From CALFBG01 sp045110315 (GTDB lineage: Bacteria; Bacteroidota; Bacteroidia; Chitinophagales; Saprospiraceae): 64,000 nucleotides of DNA. Shown here piece after piece: positions 37,366 through 45,205 of the stretch. Position numbers and translations under genes: made by a program. The stretch's first letter is position 1; every line of letters starts with the position of its first letter. The stretch is taken from the NCBI GenBank assembly GCA_045110315.1, contig JBGCFY010000046.1, forward strand, positions 1 to 64,000. Direction: 5' to 3'. Below the pieces are notes generated by a model, which had not been told where the DNA came from, made no database searches, and worked only from the letters and a program-made list of their open reading frames with translations.

Positions 37366-38010
37366 ATGAAAAGTCAGCAACAACATTTAGAAGACCTCAA
37401 TGAAATTCGTTCCCTGATGGAACGTTCGTCTCGCTTCATCTCTTTGAGTGGATTATCCGGCGTATTTGCGGGAATTTTCGCTTTAATTGGTGCCGCTTTG
37501 GTCTATCAATACTTGGAAGTCAGTCCCTTTGCGGGTCAAGACTCCTATCACATCGCCCAATCTGGAGCGGAAAAATGGGGCTTAGATGCACTAACCTTCT
37601 TTTTGCTGACTGCGGGTGGGGTTCTATTTTTAGCCATTAGTACTGGGATTTTTCTGACGGTTCGCAAGGCACGAAAAAAGGGACAAAAAATTTGGGATAA
37701 GCTTTCTCAGCGACTTGTGGTGAGTGCGTTAATTCCTTTGGCAACGGGTGGAATTTTTTGCCTGTCTCTTTTAAAATATGGACTTTTTGGTTTTGTGGCG
37801 CCGGCTACGCTAATTTTTTATGGCTTAGCCTTAGTTAATGCGAGTAAATATACCTTACACGATATTTTTTATCTTGGTCTTATAGAAATTGGTTTGGGCT
37901 TGCTAGCTTTGCATTTTATTGGCTACGGCTTGGACTTTTGGGCAATTGGCTTTGGGATCATGCACATTATTTACGGAAGTTGGATGTATTTTAAGTACGA
38001 AAGAGCCTAA
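37366..38010 (+). CDS. Multi-pass membrane protein, first gene of regulator operon
   Basis: A 214-aa membrane protein. A short charged N-terminus (QQQHLEDLNEIRSLMERSSRF) precedes six hydrophobic segments. I recognise the type from Bacteroidota, where it regularly precedes a small winged-helix regulator, but no function is known. The frame opens with a TTG at 37357; the ATG at 37366 is preferred and gives a leader of about 25 bases from the predicted start. The regulator gene lies 66 bases downstream in the same transcript. Confidence 0.75.
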   Translation: MKSQQQHLEDLNEIRSLMERSSRFISLSGLSGVFAGIFALIGAALVYQYLEVSPFAGQDSYHIAQSGAEKWGLDALTFFLLTAGGVLFLAISTGIFLTVRKARKKGQKIWDKLSQRLVVSALIPLATGGIFCLSLLKYGLFGFVAPATLIFYGLALVNASKYTLHDIFYLGLIEIGLGLLALHFIGYGLDFWAIGFGIMHIIYGSWMYFKYERA

Positions 38011-38076
38011 AATAAGATGGTAAGTATTTTATCGCTACGCTAGTCCACATTCTCTTATTGAAGTTTAAGCACTTAC

Positions 38077-38376
38077 ATGAAAAAAATAATTACAAATCTC
38101 AATAAAGCTTTTGATCATCGAATCAGACTGGGCATTATGTCGATTCTGCTGGTCAATGAGTGGGCGGAGTTTAAATTATTGAAAGAAATGCTGGAATTGA
38201 CGGATGGAAATTTGGCTAGCCATATTTCTGCCCTAGAAAAAAACGAGTACCTCAGCATCAGAAAACAATTCGTGGGTAAAAAACCACAAACTAGTTATGC
38301 GGTTACCCCGCTTGGACGCAAAGCCTTCAACGAGCATTTAGATGCTTTAGAAGCACTACTGAGAAATCGAGAATAA
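38077..38376 (+). CDS. Winged-helix transcriptional regulator (MarR/PadR-like, single domain)
   Basis: A 99-aa DNA-binding protein. The first half FDHRIRLGIMSILL, then FKLLKEMLELTDGNLASHIS, is a winged helix with the recognition helix at LTDGNLASHISALEKNEYL; the wing follows as KPQTSYAVTPLGRKAF, and the C-terminal helix is for dimerisation. This matches the HTH_34-type regulators that control neighbouring membrane genes. It sits between two promoters that carry the same 17-bp palindrome, so autoregulation and control of the downstream operon are likely. No ligand-binding domain is present. Confidence 0.85.
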   Translation: MKKIITNLNKAFDHRIRLGIMSILLVNEWAEFKLLKEMLELTDGNLASHISALEKNEYLSIRKQFVGKKPQTSYAVTPLGRKAFNEHLDALEALLRNRE

Positions 38377-38389
38377 TTTTTTTATCTTT

Positions 38390-38408
38390 TAACTTTGAAA
38401 TTCAAAGT
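38390..38408 (+). promoter_or_regulatory. Promoter box with 17-bp palindromic operator, site 2
   Basis: TAacTTTG at 38390-38397 overlaps ACTTTGAAATTCAAAGT (38392-38408), identical to site 1 except at the centre base; the shared text extends to AAAGTACTTT. The predicted transcript starts about a dozen bases before the ATG at 38418. No clear -33 box. Confidence 0.6.
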
Positions 38409-38417
38409 ACTTTCAAA

Positions 38418-39221
38418 ATGGGATTTGTAATATTCATTTCAATTTTTTGTAGCATTCCGCTCATCATCATTCCTTTCGTCAAAGCGATTCGAAGAAACAT
38501 TAACTTCTGGAAGATAGATGCAGCGATAAGCACCCCTACGGCCCAACTAGACTTTGGGGATGATATCTTGGATGTTCCACTTACGACTACGGCAACGTTG
38601 AAGCAACACATTCCGTACTTGATCAATAGAGATTTTGCGGAGCTTTTATTTATGGGCATTTCCCCTATTCTTGGAATATTCTTAGTAGGTGCATTCAAAA
38701 GTGAGATTCTTCCTTTTGAAATTAAGCAACAATTAACGCTGGTTGTTTTCATTCTGGTTCCCTATCTCACTTATTGGCTATCTCGTTATTACAAAGCAAA
38801 TTTTTCGCCCCTCGCTAATGTTTTCTTTAGCTACGGAATGTTACTGGGTCTGTTATTATATACTGCGCTGTTCCTACATTTCCTAGCGCCCATTGTTTTA
38901 CTTGCGGGTGTTGTATTTTCATTTTTAGCCTTCCCTCTTTTTGCACCACTCCCAGCGTTTCTTTACAGTTTGAGAGAACTCAGGTTACAACAATTACACT
39001 TAGCAACGTATACCAAAGACGCTAATCCTTGGTGGTCTTTTTTGATTTTGAGTTGGCGAAACAGTATCATCAATTTAATCTTTATGCTCTTGCTGATTAC
39101 CATAATTATTTATGTCTTATCCTTTTGGGGACAACCGTTCTACGCTATTCTATCTGCCTTTCTCAATAGCAAAGAATTCTTTTTTTCTTCGCCAAATACG
39201 GTATTCTTTTTTAACTCTTAA
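38418..39221 (+). CDS. Multi-pass membrane protein of unknown function
   Basis: A 267-aa protein with a first hydrophobic segment (MGFVIFISIFCSIPLIIIPF), a soluble loop (about 25-75), then five or six further segments. I do not recognise the family. It starts right after operator site 2 and is followed 16 bases later by the Coq4-like gene, so the two form an operon likely under the small regulator. Confidence 0.7.
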   Translation: MGFVIFISIFCSIPLIIIPFVKAIRRNINFWKIDAAISTPTAQLDFGDDILDVPLTTTATLKQHIPYLINRDFAELLFMGISPILGIFLVGAFKSEILPFEIKQQLTLVVFILVPYLTYWLSRYYKANFSPLANVFFSYGMLLGLLLYTALFLHFLAPIVLLAGVVFSFLAFPLFAPLPAFLYSLRELRLQQLHLATYTKDANPWWSFLILSWRNSIINLIFMLLLITIIIYVLSFWGQPFYAILSAFLNSKEFFFSSPNTVFFFNS

Positions 39222-39237
39222 GTAAAGCTATCAACTT

Positions 39238-39750
39238 ATGAAAACGCACACAATTAATCATTCTTACCGTGGAAAACTGTTGACGCTAATGGTAGAAAAT
39301 ATAAAGCCTTGGTATCGATTGCTGGTAAAAAAAACACGTACTCCTTGGATAATCAATCAAACTCAACTGCAACAATTCCCGAAGCATTCTTTAGGAAAAG
39401 ATCTTGCTTTATTTCTACAAAAAGAGCAGCTAGAATTAATGCCATTTTTTGAAGAGCACGACATTATGCACATCCTTTTAGGATACCGAAATACCGTTTT
39501 AGAAGAAGCTCAAATGCAATTCTTTTTACTGGGCAATGGCAAACGTACGGTCTTTACTTTAGGAGCTTGTTTCCTTTCCGTTTTACTACTTCCAGAGTAC
39601 ACTAAACAATTTCTACAGGACTATAAAAAAGGAAAAGAAGCCTTGAGTCTCGCCAAGTGGGATTTTAGATATTTGCTGTGCGAACCCACTCAAGTGTTGA
39701 AAAACTTATTGCACCGAGCGCCTTCTCCACAGCGACCTTTTATTTTCTAA
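39238..39750 (+). CDS. Coq4-like protein
   Basis: A 170-aa protein with the Coq4 metal motif HDxxH-x11-E: HDIMH at the middle, followed after eleven residues by Glu, then AQMQFFLLGNG. Coq4 in eukaryotes and alphaproteobacteria organises or catalyses a decarboxylation step in ubiquinone synthesis. Bacteroidota generally use menaquinone, so the role here is open; the metal site suggests a related reaction on another lipid. It lies in the regulator-controlled membrane operon, 16 bases after the preceding gene. Confidence 0.7.
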   Translation: MKTHTINHSYRGKLLTLMVENIKPWYRLLVKKTRTPWIINQTQLQQFPKHSLGKDLALFLQKEQLELMPFFEEHDIMHILLGYRNTVLEEAQMQFFLLGNGKRTVFTLGACFLSVLLLPEYTKQFLQDYKKGKEALSLAKWDFRYLLCEPTQVLKNLLHRAPSPQRPFIF

Positions 39751-39864
39751 AACTCATTGTGCTTGAGTAATATTAAGCACACAAAAAATATAAAGCAAAG
39801 CAGAACTCCCCGAATCGGAAAAAAACTCTTTACAATAGTTTGCTACCGATTCCTTTTATGAAAG

Positions 39865-40070
39865 GAAATTGTTTTAAAACGCTAAAAATGTTTACGAATT
39901 GATCTTTTCGTCCAACTTTTCAACTTTTTCATCCTCCGTAGTGATGCTACAAACTCAAAAAAAAAGCTTCAAGCTGTCTGCCGACAGAGGCAAGTTTGAA
40001 CAAAAGTCGCTGTTTACTTGCGTGAAGGCAGAGCCTTTCTCAACTACTTTTCGAATTATTAAACAACTTC
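39865..40070 (+). mobile_element. MITE-like element, copy 2 (with internal insertion)
   Basis: A 206-base intergenic unit with left end GAAATTGTTTTAAAAC and right end TTAAACAACTTC. CTCCGTAGTGATGCTAC begins about 70 bases from the left end, followed by A9 and GCTTC, matching the centre of the 43629 copy. About 40 bases longer than the other copies in the right half, where a CTGTC/GACAG hairpin occurs. No coding capacity. Confidence 0.55.
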
Positions 40071-40099
40071 AATTTATCCCGTTGACAAAAACAAACCAC

Positions 40100-40831
40100 A
40101 TGATCAAAAAATTTGCAGCTTTATTCCGCGATCAAAAGCAATATCATTTATTCTTACTTATGACTTTATCGAGCCTTTTCAACGTAGCTTTGGTGGCTTA
40201 TCGGTTACACTACATTGAATACGATTTTGGTCATATGAATTCAGCGAAAACTGTTTACTGGTCAAGAGGGATTCCTACGTTTCTTTTTCTAATTTGGAAT
40301 CTATTTTTAGCTTGGGTACCTTATTGGATTGCACTTTCTTTGCATCGACTAAATCGACATACACAATCCAAACTATTACTCGGCGGATTAGTTTTTACTT
40401 GGTTACTTTTTTTTCCAAACGCCCCTTACATCCTTACCGACTTATTGCATCTTCGTTGGAGAACGCCGATTCCTCATTGGTATGATCTAATGCTAATTGT
40501 TTCTTTTGCTTGGACGGGATTGATGCTAGGCTACCTTTCTTTATTTGAGATACAATTGTTTCTAAAACAAAAACTGAGTCCGCGTGCGAGTTGGTTACTG
40601 AGCATTTCAGCATTACTGCTGGCAAGCTACGGCGTATATCTGGGTCGCTATTTACGATGGAATTCTTGGGATATTATTTCTAATCCATTGGGGCTTTGCC
40701 AAGATTTATTTGAAACGCTAAGCAATCCAATGGCTTACGCAAGTACGCTCGGTATTGTACTCGTATTCTTTGTATTTATGCTTTTGGGCTATCTCACTTT
40801 GGCAACACTGATCGGGAACAAGACCAACTAA
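40100..40831 (+). CDS. DUF1361 family membrane protein
   Basis: A 243-aa protein with seven hydrophobic segments and the DUF1361 landmarks FLIWNLFLAWVPYW, FFPNAPYILTDLLHL, WYDLMLIVSFAWTGLMLGYL and GRYLRWNSWDI. Function unknown. A longer frame runs up to 39899 through the MITE-like element, but the ATG at 40100 begins the conserved part. First of four tightly spaced genes. Confidence 0.88.
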   Translation: MIKKFAALFRDQKQYHLFLLMTLSSLFNVALVAYRLHYIEYDFGHMNSAKTVYWSRGIPTFLFLIWNLFLAWVPYWIALSLHRLNRHTQSKLLLGGLVFTWLLFFPNAPYILTDLLHLRWRTPIPHWYDLMLIVSFAWTGLMLGYLSLFEIQLFLKQKLSPRASWLLSISALLLASYGVYLGRYLRWNSWDIISNPLGLCQDLFETLSNPMAYASTLGIVLVFFVFMLLGYLTLATLIGNKTN

Positions 40832-40862
40832 GCAACAGAAAATTATTTAAAAAAATAGGATT

Positions 40863-41339
40863 ATGTATTTCGACATATTTACATTACTTACCATCGCCTT
40901 TTGTATTTTGATTGGCATTCCTTTCACGATCTTATTTGTGGGACGATTATTAAAACATCCCATTACGAGCTGGCAAGGCTTTCTTTGTATGTTGTTTGCT
41001 TTGCTTTGTAATCAGCTTATTTTACGGTTAGCTTTTTTATATCCGTGGGTACTGTTTCATTACCAAACGGAAACCTACAGCGGTCCGTGGGCGCATCAAA
41101 CGCGTTTTATTGATGTTGACGAAAAACAATTTTTAGTTTTTGAAGGACTTGGTTTCCTTTGCTTTTTCCTTTTCCCTTATCTCTGGCGTTCCTTCTTCAA
41201 GAAGTACATGGCGAACACGATTCCCATTAAAACCTTAATCTTACTCGTCCCCCTCTATTTTGTCGCTACAACTTTCACTTATCCCAATTACAACTCTGTC
41301 AAAACAACCAAACACCTAATGACCAAAGATAATTTTTAA
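40863..41339 (+). CDS. Small membrane protein, unknown
   Basis: A 158-aa protein with four hydrophobic segments and a central soluble loop (FHYQTETYSGPWAHQTRFID). No family recognised. It lies 32 bases after the DUF1361 gene and eight bases before the DUF817 gene, so co-transcription is likely. Confidence 0.65.
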   Translation: MYFDIFTLLTIAFCILIGIPFTILFVGRLLKHPITSWQGFLCMLFALLCNQLILRLAFLYPWVLFHYQTETYSGPWAHQTRFIDVDEKQFLVFEGLGFLCFFLFPYLWRSFFKKYMANTIPIKTLILLVPLYFVATTFTYPNYNSVKTTKHLMTKDNF

Positions 41340-41347
41340 TTGAAAAA

Positions 41348-42217
41348 ATGAGTTCTATACCACAATCTGCAAATACTCCCCAAAATTATCGGCGCTACGC
41401 TAATGAATTACTCGACTTTGGGTGGAAGAATGCCCGGGCCAGTATTTTTGGTGTGTTGTTACTGGGCATGATGCTTGCCACGGATGATTATCCACTGCGT
41501 TGGATTGCACGGTACGACTTATTATTTATAGGTGCCATATTTATCCAAGGTCTGCTAATCTTTTTTCACTTAGAAACTCGGAGAGAAACAATTGCTATTC
41601 TCTGTTTTCACGCGGTAGCAACCCTAATGGAGATTTATAAAACGTCTGAAGGAATTGGTTCTTGGACGTATCCCGAACCTTGTTTTTTCAAGATTGCCAA
41701 CGTTCCTCTCTTTGCGGGATTCATGTATTCAGCAGTAGGAAGTTACCTCGTTTGTGCTTGGTCAATATTTAAACTGAAATTTAATAATTATCCCGCTGCG
41801 GGATTAACCCTCATACTAGCCTCGTTGATCTACCTTAATTTTTTCACGCATCATTTTTTACCCGATGTCAGACTTCCACTTTTCTTAGCAAGCTTAATCT
41901 TATTTAGCCGTACGACCGTCAGTTTTAAAGTTTTAAGTAGTACTTATCGCTTCCCCTTTATCCTTAGCATGATTCTAATCGCTTTCTTCATTTGGATTGC
42001 GGAAAACATTAGCACGTATAGTAACATTTGGTTATATCCGCACCAAAGTTATGCTTGGAAACTCGTTCCCCTACAGAAAATTGGGGCTTGGTATTTATTA
42101 ATGATTATTAGCTTTGTAATCGTAAACGAGTTGCGAAAAGTAGACTATACTACCATTACCTTGGGATTAAATATTGGTTTTAATAAAGCCACGAAGTCGC
42201 AAAACCCTAAGCCGTAA
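41348..42217 (+). CDS. DUF817 family membrane protein
   Basis: A 289-aa protein with about eight hydrophobic segments. It carries DUF817 landmarks: EIYKTSEGIGSWTYPEPCFF, NVPLFAGFMYSAVGSYLVCA and WIAENISTYSNIWLYPHQ. Function unknown. Part of the four-gene block that runs from DUF1361 to the HD-PycTM gene. Confidence 0.85.
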   Translation: MSSIPQSANTPQNYRRYANELLDFGWKNARASIFGVLLLGMMLATDDYPLRWIARYDLLFIGAIFIQGLLIFFHLETRRETIAILCFHAVATLMEIYKTSEGIGSWTYPEPCFFKIANVPLFAGFMYSAVGSYLVCAWSIFKLKFNNYPAAGLTLILASLIYLNFFTHHFLPDVRLPLFLASLILFSRTTVSFKVLSSTYRFPFILSMILIAFFIWIAENISTYSNIWLYPHQSYAWKLVPLQKIGAWYLLMIISFVIVNELRKVDYTTITLGLNIGFNKATKSQNPKP

Positions 42218-42319
42218 AGTAGCGTTTCGCTTCCCATTTTACGACAACTACCACGAATCAGAATAATATCTGAGCATTTTACGATTTATTTTAATATTTT
42301 GCTGATCTCAAATCAGTTT

Positions 42320-43564
42320 ATGCAAATAGAAAATGCACTTTTACTCGAGGTAGAAGCTTACGTATCCAATTTTATCTCCGAGCAAGTTCCCAAGGAATAT
42401 GCTTATCACGATGTACACCATACGGTCAACGTCGTGCAAGCCGTTATTGAAATTGGCCAAGCCTATAACCTAACCGAAAAAGAATTAGAAATTTTACAAC
42501 TTGCGGCCTGGTTCCACGATACCGGCTACGACAAAGGTTCTTTGGACCACGAAGATCGCGGTGCGATTTACGCCCGAGACTACCTTAGCAAACACAATTA
42601 TCCAGAAGAAGATTTGGTAAAGATTAGTGCTTGCATTCGGGCTACAAAAATCCCACACCAGCCCAATAATTTGTTGGAGCAAATTATTTGCGATGCAGAC
42701 CTGAGTCACCTCGGCAAAAAAAATTACTGGAACCGCTGTGGTAAAGTAAGGCAAGAACTCACCTTGACCAAAGGTGTTACGATGGGGGAACAAGAATGGG
42801 TAAATTTTGAATTGAAATTTATTTCCGCACATCAATACCATACTGATGTAGGATTAAATTTATACCAAAAAAGAAAAAAGAAACATATTCGACAATTAAA
42901 GAAACGCTATGCCCAACTTGAACCTGATCAAGTACTCAGTGTCTCAGAAATTGTGCGTAAAGGAAAATTTACCAAGAAAAAAAAGAAGATCGAACGACCT
43001 ACGAATAGCAAGAAACCGTCGGACCGCGACCTCAAACAACTCTCACTAGGGCGAGGGGTAGAGACGATGTATCGAACGACCTACAGAACACACGTCAATC
43101 TGAGTTCAATTGCTGACAACAAGGCCAATATTATGTTGAGTATTAATGCCATTGTCATTTCTATTTCGCTTTCTAGTTTGGTGCCACAATTTGAGAGTCA
43201 ACCTAAATTTGTAGTTCCAACCGTTATTCTATTAACCGTTTGTTTATTATCCATTGTTTTTGCCACCTTGTCTACCCGTCCAAAAATCACCGAAGGTATT
43301 TTTACCCGTGAAGATATCAAAAACAAGCGCTCCAATTTGTTATTTTTCGGTAACTTCTACAATATGCAATTAGAAGATTTCCACTGGGGAATGATGGAAA
43401 TGATTAAAGATACCGACTTTCTTTACAGCTCAATGACCCGAGATTTGTATTACCTCGGTGTCGTTTTAGCAAAAAAATACGAATACTTACGATATTGCTA
43501 TTCCATTTTCATGTATGGCTTAATTCTTTCCGTCTTTGCTTTTGCTTTAGCCTTTATGTTGTAA
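42320..43564 (+). CDS. HD-domain protein fused to a PycTM (DUF5706) membrane effector domain
   Basis: A 414-aa two-domain protein. The N-terminal HD phosphohydrolase (residues 1-170) has His33/His34 in YHDVHHTVNV, the HD pair His66-Asp67 in AAWFHDTGYD and a distal Asp in CDADLSHLG. A basic linker (KKRKKK, TKKKKK) joins a C-terminal PycTM-like part (about 235-414) beginning RGVETMYRTTYRTHVNLSSI, ADNKANIMLSINAIVISI, with two hydrophobic segments and one at the C-terminus. PycTM is the membrane effector of Pycsar antiphage systems, activated by cCMP or cUMP. No nucleotide cyclase gene is present nearby, so a defence role is not shown. The ATG at 42320 is chosen over an upstream TTG. Confidence 0.85.
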   Translation: MQIENALLLEVEAYVSNFISEQVPKEYAYHDVHHTVNVVQAVIEIGQAYNLTEKELEILQLAAWFHDTGYDKGSLDHEDRGAIYARDYLSKHNYPEEDLVKISACIRATKIPHQPNNLLEQIICDADLSHLGKKNYWNRCGKVRQELTLTKGVTMGEQEWVNFELKFISAHQYHTDVGLNLYQKRKKKHIRQLKKRYAQLEPDQVLSVSEIVRKGKFTKKKKKIERPTNSKKPSDRDLKQLSLGRGVETMYRTTYRTHVNLSSIADNKANIMLSINAIVISISLSSLVPQFESQPKFVVPTVILLTVCLLSIVFATLSTRPKITEGIFTREDIKNKRSNLLFFGNFYNMQLEDFHWGMMEMIKDTDFLYSSMTRDLYYLGVVLAKKYEYLRYCYSIFMYGLILSVFAFALAFML

Positions 43565-43628
43565 AAGGGATTATACTTTACGAGTAGAGAATTGAGTAGA
43601 GAATCCTCAAAGGGAGAAGCTTATTTTT

Positions 43629-43791
43629 GAAGTTGTTTTAAAATAGATAGATGATTTATTTGCAAGCCATTGATTTCCAATATTTCAGCTAATTTTTTTC
43701 CCCGTAGCGATGGCTACGAAAAAAAAATGGAGCTTCCTCTTGAAAAACAAGCGCTTACAACTAATTTCAACCCCCATTTTAAAACAACTTC
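43629..43791 (+). mobile_element. MITE-like element, best copy 1
   Basis: A 163-base non-coding unit bounded by perfect 16-bp terminal inverted repeats: GAAGTTGTTTTAAAAT at 43629-43644 and its complement at 43776-43791. A central stem CGTAGC-GATG-GCTACG (43703-43718) extends outward through T7/A9 and AGCT, so much of the unit could fold into one long imperfect hairpin. An AT-rich 10-bp stem (43791-43817) abuts the right end. No target duplication is certain. Confidence 0.65.
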
Positions 43792-43848
43792 TTTATTTAG
43801 TTAATTTCTAAATAAAGCTGTTCCTTCAAAATAGTCCAAACATTCTTC

Positions 43849-43878
43849 TATTTTTGAAACTTGTTGAATCTATTTTTG
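43849..43878 (+). promoter_or_regulatory. Paired candidate -7 boxes TAttTTTG upstream of the ferritin gene
   Basis: TATTTTTG occurs at 43849-43856 and again at 43871-43878. Either could give a ferritin transcript with a leader of about 100-120 bases. -33 boxes are not clear; no Fur-like palindrome noted. Confidence 0.35.
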
Positions 43879-43985
43879 TTAAATAAAGTAATAATAGACA
43901 AGGATAGATAATGATTCTGCTCTTTCTATCATGGAAGTTGTTGATAAGACTTCAATTTTAAGAAACGCTAAAAACGATTTAGTAT

Positions 43986-44519
43986 ATGTTGACAAAAAAA
44001 ATGGAAACGGCCCTAAACAAACAAATTGAACTAGAAGCTTATGCCTCTTTTCTCTATTTGTCTATGGCTTCTTGGTTAGATATTCAAGGGATGAATGGTA
44101 GTTCTCAATTCATGCACCGACAGTCCGTAGAAGAACGAGATCACATGCTACGCATTTTTCACTACATCAGTGACGTTGATGGACATCCGTTGACACCTAG
44201 TGTAAAGCAAGTGCCCTTAAAATTCACTTCTGCGCAAAAATTATTCGAGATGGTTTACGAGCACGAAAAAAAGGTGACCGCTTCGATCAATAAGATTGTA
44301 GATTTGAGCTATAAAGAAAATGATTACGCTACGCTTAACTTTTTGCAATGGTACGTTGCAGAGCAAATGGAAGAAGAAGCACTTATGCGTACTATTTTAG
44401 ATCGCATCAAGTTGATTGGTAACGGTCCTCAGAGCTTGTACTACATTGATAAAGAAATGGAAAAAATCAACCAAGCAGAAGCAAGCGCTGCGGCAGCAGA
44501 AGCCGACGCAGAAGCTTAG
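43986..44519 (+). CDS. Non-haem bacterial ferritin
   Basis: A 177-aa iron-storage protein forming a 24-mer shell. All ferroxidase residues line up with E. coli FtnA numbering: Glu17, Glu50, His53, Glu94, Gln127, with the third-site Glu126, Glu129 and Glu130. The C-terminal tail is an Ala/Glu-rich run (QAEASAAAAEADAEA) longer than needed for the fold. It is monocistronic, with candidate promoters upstream and a strong terminator behind. Confidence 0.94.
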   Translation: MLTKKMETALNKQIELEAYASFLYLSMASWLDIQGMNGSSQFMHRQSVEERDHMLRIFHYISDVDGHPLTPSVKQVPLKFTSAQKLFEMVYEHEKKVTASINKIVDLSYKENDYATLNFLQWYVAEQMEEEALMRTILDRIKLIGNGPQSLYYIDKEMEKINQAEASAAAAEADAEA

Positions 44520-44579
44520 TGCAGATTTAAAAATACACTTAGACGAATCCTTGACTTAAAGCTTAGTTTTCGTCAACCC

Positions 44580-44612
44580 AAAAGCGGATGAACTTGTACT
44601 TCATCCGCTTTT
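44580..44612 (+). terminator. Terminator of the ferritin gene
   Basis: 13-bp perfect stem AAAAGCGGATGAA with its complement, 7-base loop, T4. Confidence 0.85.
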
Positions 44613-44776
44613 GTATTAATTATTGCGCTTAAGCCTAAGTTCAACTATATCTTAGAAGCTGTTTTAAAATAAGCGTTTGATATTAGCGAACAAACTAGTT
44701 ATCTTGAGTTGAGTTACCGAAAATCTTATTTGCGAAGTTGTTTCTTTAGCATTTTGCGTACGAATTATCTGCTAAC

Positions 44777-45205
44777 ATGAAAAAATCACCAGCTGACGAT
44801 CCTCACGAAGAATTCGATATTAATACGCGTACCGTTACCATTAAGTATTTCTACTTTGAATCGGAAGCGCGACTTTATGCTGCCAGACTTACTGATGCGG
44901 GGATTAAATGCTTTGTTTCAAATGCAAATACGGGGACAGTAATTCCCGTAGGAGAAGGAAGCATTGGTTTACACGTTAGAAGCGAAGACTCAAAGCTGGC
45001 TCGTCAAATTGTAGCCCAACTTGACGTAAAAGCACAAACGACAATCACTAACGAAAACTTTAGAGATGCAGATAAAGACGACATCGCCTACGAACGTCAA
45101 TTACACGAACAAAGTAAAGCTGGAGTCAATTATATCGTACTGTTCCTTCTAGCGATTATTGCTAGCTTATTGCTCTTCTACTATTTAAATGCACAAGCTT
45201 TTTGA
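44777..45205 (+). CDS. DUF2007 domain protein with C-terminal membrane anchor
   Basis: A 142-aa protein. Residues about 22-85 match DUF2007 (KYFYFESEARLYAARLTDAG, then CFVSNANTGTVIP and GLHVRSEDSKLARQIV), a PII-like fold called putative signal-transducing. A single membrane segment (about 120-138) follows, so the domain faces the cytoplasm. Function unknown. Single gene; an imperfect GTCCAC hairpin (45228-45272) lies downstream. Confidence 0.82.
   Translation: MKKSPADDPHEEFDINTRTVTIKYFYFESEARLYAARLTDAGIKCFVSNANTGTVIPVGEGSIGLHVRSEDSKLARQIVAQLDVKAQTTITNENFRDADKDDIAYERQLHEQSKAGVNYIVLFLLAIIASLLLFYYLNAQAF

Noticed and set aside
42320..43564. A full Pycsar antiphage system
   Set aside because: No cyclase gene is in the window, and the flanking genes are membrane proteins of unknown role and a ferritin.
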